5,883 nucleotides of DNA from Holophagales bacterium (GTDB lineage Bacteria > Acidobacteriota > Holophagae > Holophagales > Holophagaceae), in assembly GCA_031256155.1 (NCBI GenBank), contig JAIRRD010000002.1, positions 1-5,883 of the forward strand. Reading direction: 5' to 3'. The translations under genes and the position numbers were made by a program. Under the pieces are notes generated by a model. The model ran no database searches. It saw only the letters and a program-made list of their open reading frames with translations, and had not been told where the DNA came from. Shown here in pieces: positions 1-5,554 of this stretch. Position 1 is the stretch's first letter. Every line of letters starts with the position of its first letter.

Positions 1-158
1 TCAATGTCGGTGCTGTTTCAATTAGCTCAATCAGACTAAAACCCATAAATTATAGGAATCGTAAAAATTGAAAGAGATAAAGATACGTGTTTATGCAAGG
101 TTATAGCCAGTGCTTTGCCCTTAATCCTCATGGTCTCTGGATTCGAAAATTTCAGAGT

Positions 159-166
159 AGGAAAGG
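159..166 (+). promoter_or_regulatory. Candidate ribosome binding site of truA
   Basis: The purine-rich AGGAAAGG lies 14 bases before the ATG at 181, which is longer than ideal. It is still the best Shine-Dalgarno-like stretch near the first conserved TruA residues. It favours the 181 start over in-frame upstream TTG 115 or ATG 130, neither of which has a well-placed purine block. Confidence 0.4.
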
Positions 167-180
167 TTACAATACATGGG

Positions 181-1011
181 ATGACGTACCCATATTTTCT
201 CTGTTTGGCGTATGTAGGCACCGCTTTTTTTGGCTGGCAAATACAAAGTACCCTCAGAAGTGTGCAGGGTGAGCTTTGGACATCAATTCGTGAACTTTGG
301 CAGGATGCGCCAATGCCTCAGGGAACTGGCAGAACTGATGCTGGAGTTCACGCGAAAGCCCAGGGTGTGCTGATATGGATGCAAAAGCATTGGGATTCGT
401 ATCGCCTCCTCGCCGCATTAAATGCCTATCTTCCTGCGGATGTAAGGGTGATGACCGTACAGGAAGCTCCCGATGGCTTTTTTCCTCGGCGTGATGCTGT
501 GGCTAAACGGTATGTGTACAGGCTTGACGAGGGGCCTTCTGCAAATCCTTTTTTAGAGATGCGCCGTTGGCATTTGTATGGATCGGAACCTATAGATAGG
601 GGCGAAATATTGAATGCTGCCTCCCATTTGATTGGGATACACGATTATTCAAGTTTCAGATGCAAGGAGTGTTCTGCGGCAACGCCAGTCAGAACTATAT
701 TTGACATACGATTGGAATCCAGAGGCACCGAACTTGATTTGATTTTCGAGGGCGACAAATTTCTCATGCATCAAGTTCGGATAATGACCGGCACACTCGT
801 TGAAGTTGGACGCAGAAAGCTAAAACCGACAGGTGTTTTAGAAATACTGAACTCCAAAAACAGGGGTCTGGCCGGTATTACGGCACCACCAGAGGGTTTG
901 TGCCTGGAAAAAATATGGTACTCGCGCAAGTGGAAAATTGGCGAACCAAGCCCCTGGCCTGAAGAAGGCTATAACGGTTTAACTTTGGAACAATATCTAA
1001 GCTATTCCTGA
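181..1011 (+). CDS. truA: tRNA pseudouridine synthase A (TruA family)
   Basis: TruA converts uridines at positions 38-40 of the tRNA anticodon arm to pseudouridine in the cytoplasm. From the ATG at 181 the protein has 276 residues, near the family norm of about 245-270. The catalytic motif GRTDAGVHA is present, with nucleophile Asp53. Tyr111 in KRYVYRL sits 58 residues later, the same spacing as Asp60 and Tyr118 of E. coli TruA. Further family blocks are FFGWQ near the N terminus, MHQVRIMTGTLVEVG and TAPPEGLCLEKIWY. The ATG at 181 is chosen because conserved sequence begins right after it; an in-frame TTG at 115 would add 22 residues without family resemblance. Two oddities are seen: the usual YDG motif before FxGWQ reads YVG, and about 30 residues follow the usual C-terminal end. 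It lies 92 bp before the nickel-cofactor operon and probably is not part of it. A divergent paralogue of the housekeeping truA is possible. Confidence 0.88.
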   Translation: MTYPYFLCLAYVGTAFFGWQIQSTLRSVQGELWTSIRELWQDAPMPQGTGRTDAGVHAKAQGVLIWMQKHWDSYRLLAALNAYLPADVRVMTVQEAPDGFFPRRDAVAKRYVYRLDEGPSANPFLEMRRWHLYGSEPIDRGEILNAASHLIGIHDYSSFRCKECSAATPVRTIFDIRLESRGTELDLIFEGDKFLMHQVRIMTGTLVEVGRRKLKPTGVLEILNSKNRGLAGITAPPEGLCLEKIWYSRKWKIGEPSPWPEEGYNGLTLEQYLSYS

Positions 1012-1060
1012 TTGAAAAACGTGTCAAAACAAGAAACTTACAACTGCAAATTTGAAATTT

Positions 1061-1077
1061 ATGTTACAGTGTATCAT
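1061..1077. promoter_or_regulatory. Candidate operator palindrome overlapping a possible -10 element
   Basis: ATGTTACAGTGTATCAT is an imperfect 17-bp palindrome centred on G1069. Its core TACA-G-TGTA is perfect, and the ATG/CAT ends pair across one mismatch on each side. Its right end, TATCAT at 1072-1077, differs from the sigma-A -10 consensus at one base and would place transcription start near 1084, just before the RBS at 1088. No good -35 is seen at 16-18 bp; a TTGAAA at 1052-1057 is only 14 bp away. A weak -35 plus an overlapping palindrome would fit a regulated promoter for the transporter and lar genes. The regulator cannot be identified from the sequence. Confidence 0.4.
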
Positions 1078-1087
1078 CAATAGAATC

Positions 1088-1093
1088 AGGAGG
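1088..1093 (+). promoter_or_regulatory. Ribosome binding site fixing the TTG start of cbiQ
   Basis: A perfect AGGAGG lies 10 bases before TTG 1104. No ATG or GTG start is in frame nearby, and the conserved CbiQ sequence begins within 30 residues, so this site decides the TTG start. Confidence 0.8.
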
Positions 1094-1103
1094 GTACGCC
1101 AAA

Positions 1104-1904
1104 TTGGCAAGTCTGTATCATGCGGCGGCTGGTATTAACCGGCTGGAACAGCTTGCGATGCAAGATTCGCCCGTTCACCGCCTTCATCCGATGGCAAAGC
1201 TTATAGTGACATTTTTTTATGTTGTGACTATCGTATCTTTTCCGCCTGAGGATATAAGCGGAATTATTCCGTTTCTACTTTATCCGGCTGTGATGATGCC
1301 GTTGTCCGGTACGCCTTACCGCCCTCTTTTACAGCGGCTTATGTTTGCTCTGCCCTTTTCGCTGATGGGCGGAATCAGCAATTTAATTGCAGTGCGTGGC
1401 GTAGCATTTTATATCGGCAGTTTCGTTGTAAGTCAGGGCATGGTATCGTTTGTGTCTATCATGCTGAAAACCCTGCTTTCCGTGTTTGCTGTGCTGATTT
1501 TAATTGCCTCAACCTCATTTGTGGAAATCAGTTGTCAACTGACAATACTGCGTATTCCAAAGATTATATGCTTGCAGCTTGTAATGACCTATCGCTATCT
1601 TTCAATATTGATTTCTGAAACGGCGTCTATGCTTACTGCCTACTCATTTCGTGGGCCAAATCAGAAGGGTATTAAAATGAAAGATATGGGCAGTTTTGCC
1701 GGTCGGCTCATTTTACGCAGTTTTGACCGTGCTGAGCGGGTTTATCAGGCCATGAAATGCCGTGGCTTTAATGGCATATATTATGGCAGGAAGCACGGCG
1801 GCTTTCGTTTGTCAGACGGAATTTTTATAGCGCTGATGACATTGTTGGTGATTTTTCTGCGTTTTTTCAATCTGAGCTTGTTTTTCGGCAGATTGGCGGG
1901 ATAG
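1104..1904 (+). CDS. cbiQ: CbiQ/EcfT-type transmembrane subunit of an ECF metal transporter (probably nickel)
   Basis: This is the energy-coupling membrane subunit (T component) of an ECF-type importer, which links ATPase movement to a substrate-binding membrane partner. The 266-residue protein is hydrophobic, with likely membrane segments around residues 31-47, 52-67, 77-97, 113-136, 151-170 and 238-256. HRLHPMAKL near residue 25 matches the family's N-terminal motif. The two cytoplasmic coupling motifs with the conserved X-R-G are both present: SFRG near 181-184, and the CbiQ signature RAERVYQAMKCRGFNG at 209-224. Translation starts at TTG behind a perfect AGGAGG. The cbiO ATPase follows after 10 bp, and the TAG stop forms part of that gene's RBS. 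CbiQ members serve cobalt or nickel; nickel is inferred from the lar genes downstream. By role it corresponds to LarQ of Lactiplantibacillus plantarum. No CbiM/NikM or LarMN partner lies in the window. Confidence 0.9.
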   Translation: MASLYHAAAGINRLEQLAMQDSPVHRLHPMAKLIVTFFYVVTIVSFPPEDISGIIPFLLYPAVMMPLSGTPYRPLLQRLMFALPFSLMGGISNLIAVRGVAFYIGSFVVSQGMVSFVSIMLKTLLSVFAVLILIASTSFVEISCQLTILRIPKIICLQLVMTYRYLSILISETASMLTAYSFRGPNQKGIKMKDMGSFAGRLILRSFDRAERVYQAMKCRGFNGIYYGRKHGGFRLSDGIFIALMTLLVIFLRFFNLSLFFGRLAG

Positions 1905-1907
1905 GAG
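1903..1907 (+). promoter_or_regulatory. RBS overlapping the cbiQ stop codon, fixing the GTG start of cbiO
   Basis: AGGAG shares two bases with the TAG stop of the gene before it (TAGGAG) and lies 7 bases before GTG 1915. The overlap suggests that ribosomes ending one gene re-initiate on the next. Confidence 0.7.
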
Positions 1908-1914
1908 AGTCCAC

Positions 1915-2640
1915 GTGCTGAAGGTGACAAATCTATCGGTAAAATATGATCTGTCCGATGAATACGCATTGAAGGGCGTGGAATTTACTGTTCAGAGCGG
2001 AGAGCGGGTTGCTGTAATAGGAGCTAACGGCGCCGGAAAATCCACACTGCTACTGGTGCTTACCGGTGTACTTTCGCATGATTCCGGCGGGATTGTCATT
2101 GATGACATCGTATTGGAAAAAAAGACCATGCTTGAATTGCGAAAAAAGCTGGGAATGATATTTCAAAACCCGGACGATCAGTTATTTATGCCCACTGTGT
2201 ATGAGGATATAGCCTTTGGGCCGCGCAATTATGGCAGCCCGGAGGCTGAAACCGAGGCAAAAGCTGATGAGGCGCTTTCACAACTCAACATATCCCACTT
2301 AAAGAGGCGCCTGTCACATAAATTATCCGGCGGAGAAAAGCGGCTTGTGGCTTTGGCGAGTGTGCTTGTTATGAAACCGGTTTTACTGCTTCTTGACGAG
2401 CCGACATCCTTTCTTGATCCGAAAGCAAGACGAAGATTGATTGGTGTTTTGGACGCTCTGCCGCAGACAATGATTATTGCCACACACGATTTGGATATGG
2501 CTCTGGATTTGTGCGGCAGAGTTATTTTGCTGAAAGAAGGTCATATACACACAGATGCGCCTGTGAATGACGCGCTGCACAACGCTGACTTACTTGAGGA
2601 ATGTGGGCTGGAGCTTCCGCTTTCACTCCAAAAACGATAA
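1915..2640 (+). CDS. cbiO: CbiO/EcfA-type ATPase of an ECF metal transporter (probably nickel)
   Basis: This is the cytoplasmic ATP-binding subunit that powers the CbiQ-type importer encoded just upstream. The 241 residues contain a full set of ABC motifs in order: Walker A GANGAGKST at 36-44, Q-loop Gln84 within FQNPDDQLF (typical of the CbiO/EcfA/NikO group), signature LSGGE at 137-141, Walker B LLLLDEP with catalytic Glu162, D-loop FLDP at 166-169, and switch His191 in ATHD. The protein should be active. Start is GTG 1915 with AGGAG 7 bases upstream; LKVTNLSVKY right after it is a normal ABC beginning. Only one ATPase gene is present, as in cobalt and nickel CbiO/NikO systems, rather than the two of the general vitamin-type ECF module. 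The substrate is inferred from the following larEBC genes; by role it corresponds to LarO. Confidence 0.92.
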   Translation: MLKVTNLSVKYDLSDEYALKGVEFTVQSGERVAVIGANGAGKSTLLLVLTGVLSHDSGGIVIDDIVLEKKTMLELRKKLGMIFQNPDDQLFMPTVYEDIAFGPRNYGSPEAETEAKADEALSQLNISHLKRRLSHKLSGGEKRLVALASVLVMKPVLLLLDEPTSFLDPKARRRLIGVLDALPQTMIIATHDLDMALDLCGRVILLKEGHIHTDAPVNDALHNADLLEECGLELPLSLQKR

Positions 2641-2652
2641 AATCAAAGCACT

Positions 2653-3396
2653 GTGAACCTACAGACCTTTTTTTCAGATTGCCCGTCTGTCGCGCTTGCT
2701 TTTTCAGGCGGTACGGATTCTTCTTATCTGCTCTATGCCGGATTGTATTATGGCGCAAAAGTAAAGGCCTACTACGTAAAATCAGCTTTCCAGCCCGGAT
2801 TTGAACTTGAAGACGCACGCAAATTTGTTGCTGAATTGAACGCCGAAATGACTGTTCTGCAAAAAGACTTATTAGTGGCCACAGAGGTCACGGCAAACAC
2901 TTCTGATCGTTGTTATCATTGTAAGAAAACCATATTTCAGGCCATTCAAAAGCAAGCCGCAGCAGATGGGTTTACCGTCCTCGTTGATGGCACAAACGCC
3001 TCTGACGATTCCGGTGACCGTCCAGGCATGAAGGCACTCGCCGAATTATCAGTCCGTTCGCCTCTGCGCGAATGTGGTATAACAAAGGATGAAATTCGCC
3101 GCTTGTCTGAAGAAGCGGGATTGTTCACATGGAATAAGCCCGCTTATGCCTGTCTCGCCACACGCATACCGGCAGGTAGGCCGATTACAAAAGAATTGCT
3201 GAACAAGGCGGAATCAACTGAGAATATCCTCTTCTCAATGGGCTTTACCGATTTCAGGGTAAGAATACTCAATGATTCGGCAAAACTTCAAGTTCCTTTG
3301 GAGCAGATGCGTGCAGTTCTGGATAACAGAGAAAGAATTTTACAGGCTTTCAAGCCTTATTTCGACGCTGTTCTTCTTGATTTGACAGACAGATAG
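2653..3396 (+). CDS. larE: LarE, ATP-dependent sulfur transferase for the nickel-pincer cofactor, three-cysteine type
   Basis: LarE activates the carboxylates of pyridinium-3,5-biscarboxylic acid mononucleotide with ATP and converts them to thiocarboxylates, the second step of NPN synthesis. The 247-residue protein starts with an ATP-pyrophosphatase PP-loop, SGGTDSS at residues 18-24, followed by family blocks LVDGTNASDD (110-119), RPGMKAL (123-129), SPLRECGITKDEIR (136-149) and CLATRIPAGRPI (167-178). Cys167 lies where the family's catalytic cysteine is expected, and a CxxC (Cys87, Cys90) lies in the loop RCYHCKK. The L. plantarum enzyme gives up sulfur from one cysteine, whereas homologues with CxxC plus a third cysteine, such as that of Thermotoga maritima, carry a [4Fe-4S] cluster; this protein matches the latter pattern. 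The start is the first possible codon, GTG, 12 bases after the in-frame cbiO stop, with no visible Shine-Dalgarno; translation is probably coupled to cbiO. Confidence 0.93.
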   Translation: MNLQTFFSDCPSVALAFSGGTDSSYLLYAGLYYGAKVKAYYVKSAFQPGFELEDARKFVAELNAEMTVLQKDLLVATEVTANTSDRCYHCKKTIFQAIQKQAAADGFTVLVDGTNASDDSGDRPGMKALAELSVRSPLRECGITKDEIRRLSEEAGLFTWNKPAYACLATRIPAGRPITKELLNKAESTENILFSMGFTDFRVRILNDSAKLQVPLEQMRAVLDNRERILQAFKPYFDAVLLDLTDR

Positions 3397-3408
3397 GAGA
3401 ATTAACCT

Positions 3409-4155
3409 ATGGGCAGACAGGAGATACTGCATATTTTAAAACAGATTGAAGCCGGGACGCTTTCTTCCGAAGACGCATTGCTGAAGCTGCGGATAGAACC
3501 ATTTGAAGACTTGGGGTACGCCAAACCTGACCATCACCGTGAGTTGCGTCAGGGAATTGCGGAGGTCATATACGGCGCGGGTAAAACAACGGGGCAAATA
3601 GCGGGTATCGCCTCCGCGATGCAAAGCAGAGGTCAGCGCACAATTCTGATAACGAGAATGGCCGCTGAATCCGCTGTAACGCTGCAAAAAAATTTTGACC
3701 TTCAATACAATGAAATTGCGCGTGTTGGTATCATCGGCACAATGCCTGTTTCTGATGGCAGAGGTAAAGTCGTAGTAGCTACTGGCGGTACAAGCGATAT
3801 GCCTGTGGCGGAAGAAGCCGCGCTGACGGCGGAAGTTCTCGGTAATACTGTGGTTCGCCTCTATGATGTTGGTGTTGCGGGCTTGCATCGGCTTTTATCG
3901 CATACAGAAGATATTATGAGCGCAAGGGTTATTATAGCCATTGCCGGAATGGAAGGGGCGCTGGCCAGTATTGTAGGGGGACTTGCTGATTGCCCTGTGA
4001 TTGGAGTGCCGACAAGTATTGGCTATGGTGCTTCTTTTCACGGGCTTGCGGCACTTCTTTCCATGCTCAATTCCTGTGCAAGCGGTGTCAGCGTTGTCAA
4101 TATTGATAACGGTTTCGGCGCTGGCTACTTGGCAAGTATTATCAATCACATGTAA
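3409..4155 (+). CDS. larB: LarB, pyridinium-3,5-biscarboxylic acid mononucleotide synthase
   Basis: LarB does the first step of NPN synthesis: it carboxylates the pyridinium ring of nicotinic acid adenine dinucleotide and hydrolyses the phosphoanhydride, releasing AMP. The 248 residues match the usual family length. A helical N-terminal region of about 95 residues (with EVIYGAGKT at 52-60) precedes a domain related to PurE/AIR carboxylase. Seen in that domain are ATGGTSDMPVAEEA (124-137), DVGVAGLHR (153-161), AIAGMEGALASIVGGL (177-192) and PTSIGYGASFHGLAALLSML (201-220). Cys223 in NSCASG fits the cysteine (Cys221 in L. plantarum LarB) reported to attack the dinucleotide ring. ATG 3409 has AGGAG 9 bases upstream, overlapping the larE TAG stop; the gap to larE is 12 bp. 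It is not a purine PurE, given the N-terminal region and the neighbours. Confidence 0.95.
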   Translation: MGRQEILHILKQIEAGTLSSEDALLKLRIEPFEDLGYAKPDHHRELRQGIAEVIYGAGKTTGQIAGIASAMQSRGQRTILITRMAAESAVTLQKNFDLQYNEIARVGIIGTMPVSDGRGKVVVATGGTSDMPVAEEAALTAEVLGNTVVRLYDVGVAGLHRLLSHTEDIMSARVIIAIAGMEGALASIVGGLADCPVIGVPTSIGYGASFHGLAALLSMLNSCASGVSVVNIDNGFGAGYLASIINHM

Positions 4156-4172
4156 ACAATAGGAGTACTGCA

Positions 4173-5474
4173 ATGAAAACGCTTTATCTAGAATGTAATA
4201 TGGGCGCGGCGGGCGATATGCTCATGGCGGCATTGCTGGAACTGCACGATAATCCGGCGGATTTTACGGAAAAACTCAACAAAGCTGGAATACATGGTGT
4301 CCGCGTATTTGCTGCGCCTTCTGAAAAATGTGGCATTACCGGTACGCGCATCACTGTTACGGTGAATGGAGATGAGGAATACTGCGAAGATGTACACGGA
4401 CATTCTCACGGACATGAACACACACATGCCAACAAAAACTCACATGACCATGGGCATTCCCACGAACATAAACACTCTCACGAACACGGGCATCCACACG
4501 AACATAAACACTCCCACGGTCACGGACACAGCCATGGGCATGATGAACACCGCCACAGCGGATTGCATGACATAAAACACCTGATTGGTCATTTGAACGT
4601 ATCGGACAGAGTGAAACAGGATTCACTGGCAATATACAATCTCATTGCCGAAGCCGAAAGCCATGCTCACGGTGTCCCTGTGACAGAAATTCATTTTCAT
4701 GAAGTCGGAAACATGGATGCAGTAGCGGATATAGTCGGTGTTTGTATGCTCATGGAATCACTTGCGCCCGAGCGCGTTTTGGCATCTCCTGTCCATGTCG
4801 GCAGCGGTCAGGTACGCTGTTCCCACGGTGTTCTTCCTGTTCCCGCGCCAGCTACAGCGCATATTTTAAGAGGAGTCCCGATTTACGGCGGGGCTATTAA
4901 CGGCGAGTTGTGTACACCCACGGGGGCAGCGATTCTCAAACATTTTGTCAGTAAGTTTGGCGCAATGCCGGTTTTGACTATCTCCAAAACCGGGTATGGC
5001 ATGGGCAGGAAAAATTTTGAAAGCGCCAACTGTGTTCGGGCATTTATAGGCCAGACAAACGAAAACACTGATGAAGTCACAGAACTCACATGCAGCCTGG
5101 ATGACATGACACCTGAAGCAGTAGCGTTTGTCCAGGAGCTTTTATTTGATGAAGGTGCGTTGGATGTTTACACAATGCCCATAGGTATGAAAAAAGGCCG
5201 CATCGGAATCATGTTTACCTGCATGTGCGAAAATGAGCAAAAAGACAAAATGCTCTCTCTTATTTTCAAGCATACAACAACGCTTGGAATACGAGAGAAT
5301 ATCAGCCGCAGATATACGTTACACAGGGAACAGCAGGAACTGCAGACCAAATATGGCACAGTCAGAGTTAAAAGCGCTTCTGGTTACGGCATAACAAAGT
5401 CTAAACCTGAATATGAGGACATAGCAAAAATTGCGCGGAAAAACGAATTATCTCTGCCAGATGTTTTGTTATGA
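4173..5474 (+). CDS. larC: LarC, CTP-dependent nickel insertion enzyme of the nickel-pincer cofactor, single-frame
   Basis: LarC finishes NPN synthesis by CTP-dependent cyclometallation, placing nickel into pyridinium-3,5-bisthiocarboxylic acid mononucleotide. The 433 residues cover both parts of the family. The N-terminal (LarC1) part has MGAAGDMLMAALLEL (10-24), EIHFHEVGNMDAVADIVG (172-189), HGVLPVPAPAT (218-228) and CTPTGAAIL (247-255). The C-terminal (LarC2) part has LTCSLDDMTPEAVAFVQELL (305-324) and MPIGMKKGRIGIMFTCMC (335-352). In L. plantarum these parts are joined by programmed ribosomal frameshifting; here one open frame encodes both. Residues 75-128 form a His-rich insert with 25 histidines, a likely nickel-holding or buffering segment. 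Start ATG 4173 has AGGAG 7 bases upstream and lies 17 bp after larB. It is the last gene of the operon; clpX begins 80 bp downstream. Confidence 0.96.
   Translation: MKTLYLECNMGAAGDMLMAALLELHDNPADFTEKLNKAGIHGVRVFAAPSEKCGITGTRITVTVNGDEEYCEDVHGHSHGHEHTHANKNSHDHGHSHEHKHSHEHGHPHEHKHSHGHGHSHGHDEHRHSGLHDIKHLIGHLNVSDRVKQDSLAIYNLIAEAESHAHGVPVTEIHFHEVGNMDAVADIVGVCMLMESLAPERVLASPVHVGSGQVRCSHGVLPVPAPATAHILRGVPIYGGAINGELCTPTGAAILKHFVSKFGAMPVLTISKTGYGMGRKNFESANCVRAFIGQTNENTDEVTELTCSLDDMTPEAVAFVQELLFDEGALDVYTMPIGMKKGRIGIMFTCMCENEQKDKMLSLIFKHTTTLGIRENISRRYTLHREQQELQTKYGTVRVKSASGYGITKSKPEYEDIAKIARKNELSLPDVLL
4395..4556 (+). repeat. His-rich coding insert of larC, including a 36-bp tandem repeat
   Basis: These bases encode LarC residues 75-128, of which 25 are His, mostly every second residue and alternating with Gly, Ser, Glu or Lys. 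Inside it, 4452-4487 and 4488-4523 are neighbouring 36-bp units identical at 31 of 36 bases, each giving a 12-residue unit of the form GH-x-HEHKHSH-x-x-H; a degenerate continuation follows. The frame is kept throughout, so this is an in-frame expansion within an active gene. Metal binding is inferred from composition, as in His-rich nickel proteins such as HypB and SlyD. Confidence 0.9.
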
Positions 5475-5493
5475 AGACAGCCCCAAAATCTCC

Positions 5494-5526
5494 CATCTCG
5501 AAATTGCGGAACGCAATTCTGAGATG
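5494..5526. other. Inverted repeat between larC and clpX (long hairpin, no T-tract)
   Basis: Two 15-base arms, 5494-5508 (CATCTCGAAATTGCG) and 5512-5526 (CGCAATTCTGAGATG), flank a GAA loop. Pairing is six base pairs, one G-U, one mismatch, then seven base pairs. Neither strand has a run of T after the stem, so it is not a standard intrinsic terminator. It could be an RNA structure at the end of the lar transcript (3' end protection, factor-dependent stop) or a protein-binding site ahead of clpX. Confidence 0.7.
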
Positions 5527-5541
5527 TAACTGCTATAGTTA
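5527..5541. promoter_or_regulatory. Small inverted repeat with an extended -10-like sequence before clpX
   Basis: TAACT and AGTTA flank a five-base centre, directly abutting the larger inverted repeat. Within it TGCTATAGT (5531-5539) matches the extended -10 pattern TGnTATAAT except at one base. No -35 is evident, and the leader to ATG 5555 would be only about 9 bases, so a clpX promoter here is only a possibility. Confidence 0.25.
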
Positions 5542-5554
5542 AAATGGGTGTGGC

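Noticed and set aside
1..71. Short open stretches that could be the tail of an upstream gene (stops at 37-39 and 69-71 in two frames)
   Set aside because: Too short to recognise any family or to choose between the frames.
68..97. Possible truA promoter: TTGAAA at 68-73 with TATGCA at 92-97
   Set aside because: The -35 is fair and the 18-bp spacing tolerable, but the -10 is poor; in AT-rich sequence such matches are common.
115..180. Longer TruA starting at TTG 115 or ATG 130
   Set aside because: The extra residues show no TruA similarity, no suitable RBS precedes either codon, and ATG 181 directly precedes the conserved core.
1061..1077. NikR or CopY binding site
   Set aside because: The half-sites look loosely similar, but NikR sites need long spacing between halves and the CopY box has two central bases, not one; naming the regulator would be overclaiming.
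3436..3888. 150-codon open frame on the minus strand opposite larB
   Set aside because: It lies wholly within larB, whose family motifs are clear, and its translation has no recognisable domain and is composed like a shadow frame.
4452..4523. 36-bp repeats that might suggest a CRISPR array
   Set aside because: The units are directly adjacent with no spacers and encode in-frame His-rich peptide within larC.
4357..4632. Other open frames on both strands across the His-rich part of larC
   Set aside because: They arise from the repetitive CAC/CAT-rich sequence; their Met/Thr/Asn- or Val/Arg-rich translations are by-products of the repeat.
5494..5526. Intrinsic terminator after larC
   Set aside because: The stem is good, but no T-run follows on either strand, so it is reported only as an inverted repeat.
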